Origin: Clavaria fumosa
Taxonomy: Eukaryota > Basidiomycota > Agaricomycetes > Agaricales > Clavariaceae
NCBI GenBank assembly: GCA_951802425.1
Contig: OX637805.1
Coordinates: 1,860,001-1,924,000 of the forward strand
Length of the DNA: 64,000 nucleotides
Reading direction: 5' to 3'
Shown: positions 20,931 to 31,213 of the stretch, piece after piece
Position numbering within the stretch: position 1 is the first letter of the stretch
Layout of the letters: each line of letters starts with the position of its first letter
Program-made: the position numbers and the translations under genes
Notes under the pieces: model-generated
The model's input: only the letters and a program-made list of their open reading frames with translations
Databases searched by the model: none
Told to the model about the DNA's origin: nothing

Positions 20931-22448
20931 TCAGGCATTATCCACCACACCAATTTTTGCCAAGCAAATGTCTTCAAGCTTTTGGCAAAGCTGTGTCAGC
21001 TCAGCACTGCTCACCTCTGGCTCTCCACCCTCATCTTCATTGGAGTCTGATCCAACTTCTAGTACCTCTCTGTTCCCATTCACCTCTGCAACAAACTCCA
21101 CATCATTTTCTGGGAACCCATCACCAGAGTCATCTTCCCTCTCTTCTGGCAGCTCAATGAGCTTGTCTAAGGTGAGTGGTTGCCTGATGATCCTGCATCA
21201 TTTCTGTTGGAAGATCATGTAAACATTATGTCATGACTCATAAGTATTGTGTGCGTATCGCACCTTATGGCGCAATCCTGTTTGTAAGATAGTATGACGC
21301 CATATCACACCATAGTGTAGTCATGGTGTCATCATCGCAATGTATATAAGTAGTAGAGCTGAGGGAGCGGTTCTCCATCGGCTTGACCAGCTATATACCA
21401 GGTTACCACCCTTGTGCCCTATCGTCCTTATCATCCTCCGCACTCTGTTGAACAAGCAGAGGGTATTCCATCAAACCGACATTCGAACTCGTCTCATTAT
21501 TCCAACAATTTCTGTAACTCAGCAATGGCTCCCATTAGCTCATCTGTGGTATGTTCAACCTGTGCTGGCTTCAGTCTGGGAGGGATTTGGATTACCAGGT
21601 GGGTAAATGATTGAAGGGTGCATTTTTTCATCTTGTCAAGAGTGTCCAGGGCTGCCAACACACCTCCCCCAGAGCTGATGACTGCATTTAGTGCTGGCTG
21701 CCAATGCTCATCCACAAAACAATTGCCAAGATGTCCAAGAAGCTTTTCCTCTACCTGTGGTAATGTCATTTCTTCATCTGTTGCAAATGTATAGATGATA
21801 TCCCATGCAGTCAGATTGCAACATGGGTCATTGAGTGAAGATTCTTCTGTGCCAGTGGATCCAGGCTGGTACACACTATATATGCCCTGTAAGTTTTCAC
21901 CACAGTATCACAACATTAGTCTTACCTCTGGATTCCTGTGTGATCCCAGCAGTTTTGGATTGTGGAGGCAGTGATGGAGTCCCATGCTTCCTTTGCCATT
22001 TCCATTGCTTCTAGAAGATTGATGTTGACACCATGTTGTAGATATTTTGCTCTTCAGCTTCATCAAGTTCAATTGTGCAGATACAGAAGGCACAATGGTA
22101 ATGTGCCTTGAAACAATGTATGATCCCAGTGTCCAGGGGTTGTATGTGCAATGTCAGGTTTGGCTGAAAGTACTCAATTTGAATGTTGCATGGCTCATAA
22201 TGAATGAAGTGTCCTGAAAAATTGTTGATTATGAGACAGATATGGTGGTTGTGCAACCACATGTGTATGTCAAGCTCTTTAATCCACTCTTTGAACAGTT
22301 CTGATGTTATCCAAGCCTTTTTGTTGTATTGGTAGTGGTATCCTCATTGCTGGGGTGATTGCCCTTTGAAGCACTGGGGGGATTTTGCTTTCCCAATGAA
22401 GAAAATGGGTAACTTCTTGCTCCCATCAGCATTACAAGCAAGCGTAAT
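20931..22448 (-). pseudogene. Pogo/Tigger-like DDE transposase, broken and truncated
   Basis: The minus strand from 22448 downward reads LACNADGSKKLPIFFIGKAK, then WITSELFKEWIKELD, the catalytic-core block HICLIINNFSGHFI and HIQPLDTGIIHCFKAHY, then LDEAEEQNIYN, as in DDE_1 (pogo/Tigger) transposases. An in-frame TGA sits upstream of the HYQYNKKAW block. An 11-base insertion after NIYN shifts the frame; the next frame restores INLLEAMEMAKEAWDSIT. An intron (donor near 21925) leads to a C-terminal exon with WDIIYTFATDEEM, which is interrupted by a solo LTR and resumes as LDKLIELPEEREDDSGDGF down to about 20931. The N-terminal DNA-binding half is missing because LTR element A copy 1 begins at 22449. 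The sequence is strongly CpG-poor. Confidence 0.75.
21229..21507. repeat. Solo LTR inside the pogo-like transposase
   Basis: A 279-base block starts TGTCATGACT and ends TTCCAACA, with a TATATAAG box at about 21341. The left flank (21224-21228, CATTA) and right flank (21508-21512, ATTTC) do not give a clean target duplication. No partner LTR is in the window. The layout resembles a fungal Ty1/copia solo LTR, but I cannot settle the superfamily. Removing it brings the two parts of the transposase C-terminus together. Confidence 0.6.
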
Positions 22449-22673
22449 TGTAAGACTCTCTATCCCTCAAAAGAACCAGACTCAATGGTATATTGAGTAT
22501 GGTAGTTCTAATTAGAGGGATCTACCCTCTGTGTACAGTCGCGACACGGTATATATAGGCGAGCGGCCCTCTTGGGGCTGCTGATGTAAGCATAGCCAAA
22601 GCGGCTATGCTAGTAGACTATTATAGTATATAGCTTATGTAATATAGGAACAGAAAAGGCCTATAGCCTTACA
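22449..22673 (-). repeat. 3' LTR of element A copy 1
   Basis: 225 bases, TGTAAGAC...CCTTACA, with a TATATATAGG box. It matches the two LTRs of copy 2 (46383-46607, 61461-61685) in length and layout but is more diverged from them than they are from each other. A G/A-rich polypurine tract on the minus strand lies immediately inside it (22674-22690). Confidence 0.88.
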
Positions 22674-22969
22674 CCCTCCCCCTCCGGAGAGGCCCCAACC
22701 AGAGGCGATGCACAGGCAGCGTGGGACGTCGAGCAGGATTGTATAATAATTTACAAGGGGCACATCCCCTTGGGCAGGGTTACTGCCATGTCACCAGGTG
22801 CAATCCCCTCCTGGGGCCTTCGCCTGGTGCTGATGGGTCCTACCCGGTGGTCTGCGCGACCTGCCCCCAGTTGGACAGCATGTCACGAGCAGCACGCCCC
22901 GGTGGGGGGTGCCCCAGGTGCCGCTGTCTCGTCCTGCAGGGTAGGAATATTTTTCAAGAGCTCGGACGC

Positions 22970-25300
22970 TTAGTCCAAGCCCTGCTCGCCCTCGTCGTCG
23001 CTCCAGTCAGGCGATGACACGACAGGCCTCTTCGCGGCCTTAGTGGCTGATGATTTATCCGCTTTCTTTTTTTGTTTTTGAGAGGGCCCTGCACCCTCTG
23101 TCTGGGATATTGTTAAACCCCCAATAGGTAGTCCTAGGGGGTTTCTAATAGTGGATGTGCTTCCACCATCTTCCAGGGGACTCACCCCTGTCCTTTGCAC
23201 GCAAGGTGGCCATCTGGCACACCATAATGGCATGCACACTGTCCTGGGCCCGAATGCGGCGCCCGTTCCTAGCTATGGCTGTAGCCCTCTTTGTGTCAAA
23301 GGGGGCATACATGCAGGCCATCAAAGGGAGAGTGCTCCCTGTACGACGTTCCAGGCACTGGAACACAAAGATAACGCCAACCGTCGCGCAGATGATCAAG
23401 GCATTTGTAGATGCCAGAGTCTCTGTTGGGGAAACGGAGCTCTGGGACGAATTTGTACTCGCATGGGCATGCAAGTACATGCAAAAGGGGAATGTCCCCT
23501 TGGACGATGATATCCAGCTAGCGCTGGGTGAATGGGAGAAGCCTCCCGTACCTCCCCAGACATATGCGCTGCTAGAGTGCATAGGGTGTGGGGCGTGTCC
23601 ATGCCATCTTCAGTTGAGCGAGAAGACAGGAGACGAACGGAGGGGTGCCTCGACAGAAACTCCAGAGTCTACAAACGCCTCAATTGTCTGCGTGACAGTT
23701 GGCGTTTTTTTGTGTTCCAGTGCCTGGAACATCGTAACAGGGAGGACTCTCCCTTTGATGGCCTGCGCGTATGCCCCCTTTGACACAAAGAGGGCTATGG
23801 CCATAGCTAGGAACAGGTGCTGCATTTGGGCCCGGGATGGTGCACATGCCATTATGGTGCGCCAGATGGCCACCTTGCCTGCAAAAGACAGGGGTGAGTC
23901 CCCGTCTTTATCAATGCCAAGGATGGCCGCTCTGCCCATCCTTATGTCAGCGGCCCAGCAGCACAGGTCTGACACTGCGCCTCTGTCGCCTTTTGGATTC
24001 ATAGGGGGAATTTCCCCCTTCTCCCCTACAAAGGAGAGCCACAGCTCTTGGGGGAGCAATGGCTCCCTGGTCTCTACAAACTCCCTAATGGGAGGCACAA
24101 CCACTCTTGCCGCTGTCAGCGGCAATGTCTGGTACAACAGATAGGAGGGTGCTCCCCCTCCTGTGACTTCCAAGGGTCCTGCCCTCAGGGATGGGTTGCC
24201 CATCCCTCCGCTCTCTCACAACATCTGCCCCTGCAGATGGCGTGCCACCCAGTCTGCCAATTTCTCGACGCCGGTAGGAACTCTCCAGTTCCTCAACAGC
24301 CAGTCCTCAACTGGCATAGGCAGCTTTCCTGCTGCCGCATTCTTCTGGGCCTCCTTAATGGCCCATCGCATCTTCATTATGGCAGTCATATCGTAACTGC
24401 CGTCAGGCGCTCCATGATGCGCCTGCTGGTTGAGGGCTATCACCTCCTCAACCGTCTTTAACTCGACAACCCACGCACCAGGTTTGACGGACATCCCCGA
24501 TGGCCAGGGATAGCCATCCGGAGCCCTGTCCAGGCGGGGAGTGTTAAAGGGATAACCCCTTGTCGGAGGCGCAAGCACTGTCTCCACAAATGTTCGTTTA
24601 TGCCTCAATGAGGCATCAGAGTTCTGCTGGCTAATACCAGCAGGTGGAAGAGGGGGATACCCCTCCTCAATGTTCATGGGGACGTCCACGTCTCCCATAG
24701 GCAGTGCTATGTCCGCATACGAGACAGCCGTGTGGGCCCTTTTAGGGTCCCGCTCCAAGGGATCCCTTTCAGGTCCCTTCCCTTTCGCCGCGGTTCGCAA
24801 TGCGGCGAGCTCCTCATTGGCGCTTGCCAACTTCTCCGTCAAGGAGAGAATCTTCTCCTGCGCACTTCTAAGGTCCTCCTCAACCTTATCCAGACTATCA
24901 TAAGCTTTTTCAAGCTTTTGCTGGTGCCTGGCGCAAAGGGCATTGCCCTTCTCATATTCCTCATGCAAGTCGTCCAGCTTGCACTGCATCATCCTGAGCT
25001 CCGGCCCGAGTTCATGCCTAGTGCTTTCCTGCGCTTCCTTAAGCATTTGTTGAAACACTTCATCCAAGTGCAATAGCAACTCGAAGATGTGACAATGGAA
25101 CCCGATGCACTGAGTGCACCGGGATCCGTGAGTGATCGCATGAATCATGTGATCTTGGACCCAGGGGAGGGTTTCCTCCCCTTGTGACAACAATGGCTGG
25201 GACAACCCAGCCATTCCGATGATACTTGTCAGTAATGAGTTCCCTGGCCTTGCACCAGGGACAGCGGCGGTGGCAGTAGAGGCGGCGGCGCAGGCAGTGC
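22970..25300 (-). pseudogene. Third ORF of element A copy 1, rearranged
   Basis: It corresponds to the post-integrase ORF of copy 2. The first codons (MDDPMGETPSPHA) lie at 41099-41136; the rest resumes at 25300 after the element B insertion. A coiled coil (DDLHEEYEKGNALCARHQQK and following heptads) precedes ELKTVEEVIALNQQAHHG. An in-frame TGA follows HLQGQML, where copy 2 has CGA. Downstream the frame is scrambled by an inverted duplication at 23170-23900. The end again matches copy 2: NPLGLPIGGLTISQTEG and a Lys-rich stretch, then RPVVSSPDWSDDEGEQ. For what the ORF might do, see copy 2. Confidence 0.75.
23170..23900. repeat. Inverted duplication inside the third ORF of element A copy 1
   Basis: The same coding stretch (KVAIW.TIMAC through GRVLPV to AFVD.GVSV) occurs on the plus strand at about 23176-23431 and on the minus strand at about 23665-23900. 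About 230 bases lie between the arms, in plus orientation, encoding ETELWDEFVL to LSEKTGDERRG. Copy 2 has one copy of each part, all on the minus strand. The result is a hairpin-forming arrangement. Confidence 0.8.
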
Positions 25301-26207
25301 TGTAGTAGGCTGATCTGGTGTTGGCTGCAAACAAGTGTTCATGGCCTGGTTCTTCAGGGGGTCTTGTAACACATCAGAAACACTAAACAGAACCTCTGAG
25401 GATATAGAGGATGAATGCAAAAGGGTTCAAAGAATGAAAATATATGCTGTCCGAAGTATCCGGTATTGGGTCCGATAGAGTCCGATATCCAGATTAAGAA
25501 TGCGAGAGGCCGGCGTTGATGAAGGCCAGCGGTTCAAAGGGTACGACAAAGGGCAGGCTTATTGAAAGTCACAACAAGAGGATGACGGTCCAAAAGCTTG
25601 CTTTCCATAGAGTCCGGTGCATACTTAAGTACATTTTCCTAAGTACAGCAAATCTGGTTCTACGGAAATCTCCGGAGGTTATGGAGGAGAATGCGGTATT
25701 GCGTACAGAGTCATATGGAGGTCATAAATCATAAAGGAGTCATGCGGTTCGGAGGAATGAAGTGTCCGATGATTGGCGTACCTGCGGACCACTCGTGAAA
25801 TGAAGGAAAATGTATGGTGTACAGCAAAGGAGCGCTGGGTACAATGGACGAGGTGCTACAGAGGGTTTAAGATGTTGAAATCAACAGACATCTGAAAGGG
25901 AACACAATATGAAATTTACAGCATGGTATATGAAATAAACGAAGGAAAATGAAATAGTGATTATCTCGAGCACTGACCATGCTGTGGTGATGAAATAGAA
26001 AGGTGGGGGTGGTGTGTGTGAGCAGCAGGCTGTGATCACCACGAGGGATTCGAGACCGAGGAGTCCGATATCCAGGACTTGTCGGATGTGCCGGATGTTA
26101 TCGGACAGTATTGGATCCTTATCGGAGGTGAATGACTTGAATCCCAGAGTGTTCGGATAGTTGATATCTGCTGTGTTTCCGTAGTCAGACCGTATATTAT
26201 CCTTACA
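25301..26207 (-). repeat. 3' LTR of element B
   Basis: 907 bases, TGTAGTAGGC...TCCTTACA. It pairs with 40192-41098. I count 24 single-base differences between the two and no indels; all are transitions at positions where a CpG can be inferred. Confidence 0.93.
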
Positions 26208-26365
26208 TTCTCCCGGGGGCTGAAAATGCAACTGCCCTCGGTTGCAACCAAACAAGGCCAAATAATCGTTCGTTGATTGTGGCGTACGCGTCGCGTGGGT
26301 GCGTATAAGTCCAAACACGTGCTTGTGTCTTCTCCAACAACACCGACACATCAACTATTCACCAA

Positions 26366-27961
26366 ATGGAAAACTTCGACTCTGTCGTGTTCCGGAATGC
26401 AGTCCAGGCGATGACGGAGGCGCGGGCCATGGCGCTGGGTGAAGAATTGCCGGAGTGGGGGCAGGATAGTGAGTACGCGGAATGGGTGCAGGCGTACGGA
26501 GGTGATGCGGTACATGGTGTTTGTTTCTTCCCTCTTCACATCACGCTGACAAGTTTTTAGAATGATTTTCTTGCCGGCTACATTGTGGCAATCGACGATG
26601 ATGTGGAGGTGGACGAGGGACTTGTCCTCGTTGCGCGGAAGCTCAAGAAATGGCGGAGGCTCCGCGGGGACGAGTGGACCGCTGAGCGGGTGAGAAGGCA
26701 GGAGGAGGCCGAGGCCGAAAAACAACACGCGAGCAAGGAGAGGGCGGCCATCGAGAGGGCCACAGCGGAGGCAGAGGCAGAGGCGGCGAGGGCTGCCGAG
26801 AAGAAAGCACGACTCGCCCGGGCGCATTGGATCATCGAGAGCAAGGACGATGAAGGAGTGGGAGAGGGTTGCAGCAGCAGCAGCAACAACAGCAACAGCA
26901 ATAGCTACGCCGGCTGCCGACGCAGCAGTGACCACGGCCGTGTCAGATCCGGCGGTCGTCTTGGAGCCGGGCGTGGGCGAAGAAACGGATCCGACGACGG
27001 GTGCCGAGGACAAGACAGGGGCCACGGAAGGCCATCAAGACGCTGATCGGACCGTATGGGGAACCGACGGGGTAACGCCTATCGGTGTCATCAAGGCGGG
27101 GGCGACCAGTGCGAAGGCCGGGACGTGCCGTGTGGTGGTCGAGGTGCCCCCGGTTTTGGTGCATCGGGTCGGCGGGCGGATGACTGCGACGCCCCACCAT
27201 TTGTCGGGATGGGGCGATACTGGGAAGCGGGCACCGGAGGGATGAGGGCGAGGGAGGAGGGTCGGAGTGGGGGCGGATATCGGGCTCCGGGCTGCGTGGC
27301 AGCCTGGGGACAAGGTAAGTTGTCAATTTGGGATTTTTGTTGTACCAGTTTCTGATCCATTGAATAGGAGCACGAGCTGGCCTGCGAAGCGTGCGCTCGG
27401 AAACGGCACTCGTGTTACGGAGTGGCGTGCCGGTGGTGCCAGACCTACAAGGTGTCATGTAGTCTGTCGGCTGTGCGAGGTAAGTTATATGTATTTTTGT
27501 TTATATCCGTGATGAGGCAATCTGATAGGTATGTTTCAGGAGTGAGGGCCGAGAGGATGGCGGTGTCCGGCGCTGGAGGTAAGTCAGGAAAGTACCGGAT
27601 CTGCGTTGGTTAACCTATCAGAGCAGGTTCAAAGGCGGCAGAGGCGGTCGGGAGCAAGCGGCCAAGGTGCGGTGCGATGTGGGCACCGGTCCGTGAAGAA
27701 ACGACTCCGGAGGAGGAGGAGGAGGAGGAGGATGAGATTGAGGATGATGACAGCGTGGAGATGGTGGAGCTGCCAGCAAAGCGGAAGAAGGCGGAGGCGG
27801 GTCTGAGTCGAAAGGGTAAGGAGCGGGAGACGGCGGCGGGGTCGTCCGTGAAAGAGGCGCTGGAGCGGGTGCTCCAGATGATGGAAAGGGGGGCTGATCA
27901 GGTGAAGGCCGGAGCCGAGTTGCTCCGGATGCTTCTCCTTGGTGAGCCCTTTACCGTATAA
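26366..27961 (+). pseudogene. Spliced accessory gene of element B on the strand opposite gag-pol, Zn2Cys6-like cluster
   Basis: Exon model: 26366-26509, 26561-27314, 27368-27479, 27540-27578, 27627-27961; all introns are GT..AG, 48-60 bases, with matching phases. Exon 1 gives MENFDSVVFRNAVQAM and EYAEWVQAYGGD. Exon 2 continues YIVAIDDDVEVDEG, then a long charged Glu/Arg/Ala helix, and must contain at least one frameshift (near 26880-26940, in a CAG/CAA run). Exon 3 holds CEACARKRHSCYGVACRWC and a sixth Cys seven residues on: C-X2-C-X6-C-X4-C-X2-C-X6-C. The end of exon 2 has a half cluster CEGRDVPC. Exon 5 is acidic, then Lys-rich, then helical (ALERVLQMMERGADQVKAG). Six Cys with this spacing are typical of fungal Zn2Cys6 DNA-binding domains, but function is unproven. 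As it is antisense to gag-pol, its introns survive reverse transcription. Confidence 0.6.
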
Positions 27962-28178
27962 ATGTTTTTGTTTTTATATGTGTTTTTCTTTTCATTTATG
28001 TATTGGATTGCTATGTTGTGTAAGAAAAGTGAGTGAGGGATGTGAGAGTGTAAGAGAAAGGGTAAAAGGGGATGTTGGGTATAAGGTTTAGACTTGTCCG
28101 ATTTTTTTTTTTTTTTTTTTTTGACGGTAAAATCAATGAGAATAGTGGGGGAGTAAAGGATACAATAAAGAAAAATGC

Positions 28179-29387
28179 TTAATGGCGTGGTCGAAGGCTT
28201 CGGGTTGCTTCCGAGCGTTGTGGACGAGTTTCCGGAGCATCAGTGTCGGTCGCTTCATTATCGGATTCATCGGATAGTTCGGCAATTTGGTTTTCCCCAT
28301 CCTCGGTGTCGATAGGGTTGTGTGAGGCTTCGTGTGTTTGATAGCGCGAGATGTCCTCGTTTATCTCCATCGTTTGGTCAATGACAGATGTGACCGAAAT
28401 CGATGTTTGCGACTGTGGATAGTAGGGAATGATGCGAAAGGCTGTGTAGTGAATTTTTGAGATGGCGCCGTTGAGTTCTGAGAGGATATATGCGCCGTAT
28501 TGAGTCCGACGGACAATGATCATCGGTCCGAAGAATCGCGGTTTTGTCTTCCGATTTAATTCCATTTCTATGGCCGAGTTTCGGATCAGTACCAACGATC
28601 CGGGTTTGAAATCGTAGTCGATGATGGCATTCCGGTGTGTGTCGATAAACTGCTTGACAGATTGTTTTCGGGCAGTGAGTACTTTATTGGCGATTGTTGA
28701 TAGATCTTCTTCCCGTTTTTGTAGTTGGCGGGCACGGAGGGCTATCAGTTCCGGAGTGGTCATCGGGGCATCAGCGGTCAGAATTAAATATGTTGCTTCG
28801 GCTATGTCAAAGGGGAAAAGCGGTTCAACGCCGTGTGCAATATAAAATGGAGAATGACCAGTGGATCTTTGGATTGTGGTTCGTTCTGCCCAAATGACTG
28901 AGGGCAAAACATCCAGCCATTTCGATTCATCTCCATCTGCTGCTTTCATGAGTGACTCACGGACCGAGCGGTGGGCACATTCAATGATGCCGTTAGCGCG
29001 GGAATTATATCTGGAAATACGGATGTGACAGATTCCGTACTGTTCCTTGAGGAAGTCGAGGGCTTTGATAAATGGGGAACCGTTATCTGTAATAATCTCT
29101 TCTACTGCTCCCCATCGGCAGAGTATATCTTCAAATATGAAGGTTCCGATAAGTCGGGCGGTCTTGTTCCGTAGCAGTCTTGCTTCCGGATATGCGGATA
29201 ATGAACATTGGGCATGGACAAGAAGTCGGAAACTGTGAGCTCTGGGTAGGAACATGGTATCTATATGCGCTCGACAGAAAAGACCGGCCAGTGTAGCGAC
29301 TGTTGGTGGAATGAATACCTTCCGGATTTGCCGAGTCTGACACTGGTGACAAGTTCGAACAAACCACTTAACATCTTGATCTAACAT
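28179..29387 (-). pseudogene. Element B integrase region of gag-pol
   Basis: Minus-strand frame of 402 residues starting inside the integrase. The HHCC zinc region straddles its start (H-rich segment just upstream, then CHQCQTRQIRK). The core motifs are DTMFLPRAHSF (first Asp), ITDNGSPF (second Asp) and NGIIECAHRSVRESL (Glu), so D, D and E are all present. The C-terminus is Ser/Asp-rich with no chromodomain, unlike elements A, C and D. An in-frame TGA upstream (after TTLMP, near 29680) separates it from RNase H, so it is only a piece of a broken polyprotein. Next to it, 28102-28122 is a run of about 21 T. Confidence 0.8.
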
Positions 29388-30882
29388 CGGCCACCAGAAC
29401 CGATTTAAAAGATGCGTCCGGATAATGTAAACACCTTTGTGGCCAAGTGAATCGTGTGCCTCCGTGATAATTGCAAGCCATTTGTGGTCCGGAGGTACTA
29501 CCTGATGGCATCCGTTAGGTCGGCGACGCCATAACTTGTCATCTAGGATGAAGAACCCGGATGCGGAGCGGACTAATCGTCGGAACTGGTTTGCGTCGGT
29601 GCTGGAAGGACGGATCGGGTTTCGAAGGAAAGATTCAATTTTGCGGATCTGTTCTTCTCTTTTCTTCGCTACGTCAGATCAGGGCATAAGGGTGGTGGAA
29701 GATTCGTTCGGGGATGGTGAGTCATCGGATAGTACCGTCAAATTGAGTAGCATTGATCCTGTGTAAACTTTGAAGCCAGTATGGGCGATGCCGGCGAGCC
29801 GCGCCTCAGATGGGTAGGAAGATTCTGATGCTCGATTCATGTGTTCCATGGCAAACACGTAGCTCCGATCGATCCATTCTTCGTGATCTTCGGACTCAGT
29901 GTCTTCTTCACCATCTGCAGCGCATCAGCATGATAATCCATCAGCTCCAGTATGTTTATCTGCGGGGATGTGAACAAGGTTGAAATCGAAAAGCAGTATA
30001 CCGGCAATCCATCGATTCATGGCAGCGTTTGGTTGAATATCCGGATTGTTTAGCATACCCTTAATAAATTTTGCATCCATTTCGACAGTGAATTTCAGAA
30101 GACCGATAAGGTATATTCGGTACGACCGAAGGGCACGGAAGAGTCCATATAATTCGATTTTTGCTTGAGAGTATCGGGCCTCATGCTCGTTCCAGGTAAT
30201 CGAACCGAATCTAGATGGCTACCGGACTCCATCTTCTCCAATTTGAAATAGCGCAAAGCCGACGGCGATGTTGGATGAGTCAATGGCCATGATCATGGGC
30301 TGTTCACAATGGTAATCGATCGGTCGAATGGCGGATGAGTTGGCTATAGCATTTTTGAGTCGGTCCATCGAATTTTGCTCTTCTTCTTCAAATTTGAATG
30401 GAACATCCTTACAAGTTAGTCTGACGAGTGGTCGGGCAAGTACAGCGTAGTTTTTAATGAACATCCGGAGCAGTCCGCAAACACCTAAAAATGATCGGAC
30501 ATCTGTGAGTGTTTCGCATGGAGGCCAGTCTCGGATACGCTGAACATTGGAAGCATCTGGAATTTGTCCCTGATATGTGCACATGTGTCCGGTAATGACT
30601 GTTTCGGGGGTGCAGATTGTCATTTTCTTGCCATTAAAGGTTCCTCCGACTTTCTTGATTCGTTGGAGCACCCTGTTAACGTTACTCAAGTGTTCCCAAA
30701 CGAACTGCCGTATTTGCAGATTCTCCAGGATCGTCTTGTGAGTGCCATCCGGAAGCTCGTATCGGGTTTCCGGGCCCTTAATCGCTACGTCATCCACAAA
30801 TGGAATGGTTACATGTGGAATTTCGTCCTGCAGGATATGCGTGACGTCTCTATGCATAATTTGCGTCATGTTGGTGTATCCC
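29388..30882 (-). pseudogene. Element B reverse transcriptase C-terminal half and RNase H
   Basis: Resumes on the left of element D. It begins GYTNMTQIMHRDVTHILQDE and has the RT catalytic motif FVDD (IPFVDDVAIKGPETRY), thumb sequences FLGVCGLLRMFIKNYA and the RNase H start MAIDSSNIAVGFALFQ. A TAG at 30219-30221 interrupts it just before PSRFGSITWNEHEARYSQAK. RNase H continues to DKHTGADGL. Element D has split this gene, so the N-terminal half of RT lies at 36784-37817. Confidence 0.8.
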
Positions 30883-31187
30883 TGTCAGACTTAGTCTCAC
30901 GGTTCACACAACTTAACGTAAGGTCGATGATGACGATACTAACATAAGGGGAAAAGGGTACAAGTAAGAAAGCGACGTAGTATATATAGCGAGAGGTTCG
31001 GGAGTTGCCGGCGTTCCCACGCTCGGACCCCGTGCGTCACGTGATGCGTCCAGGCCCGGGTCACGTGATTTTCCCCTTATGTAAGCCACCACCCGTTCGG
31101 GTCACGTGACTCGTCCACAAACTTCCCACAACTCTTTTGCAATCCTTTCTTGGCCTTTCCAACCTGCTTATGTAAGCGATCCTGACA
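30883..31187 (-). repeat. 3' LTR of element D
   Basis: 305 bases, TGTCAGACTT...GATCCTGACA. It holds three CACGTG sites (31038, 31062, 31103) and a TATATATAG box (about 30991). It differs from the other LTR at three bases: CCACA against CTGCA, and GCAAT against GCGAT. Confidence 0.95.
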
Positions 31188-31213
31188 TCACCCCCCTCTT
31201 AAGGCTGGGCGTC

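Noticed and set aside
23155..24144. Plus-strand frame of 329 codons inside element A copy 1
   Set aside because: The first half is the inverted copy of the third ORF, the rest is antisense; not an independent gene.
28102..28122. T21 run as a retroposon poly(A) tail
   Set aside because: Lies between the converging ends of two element B genes, with no LINE sequence or duplication next to it.
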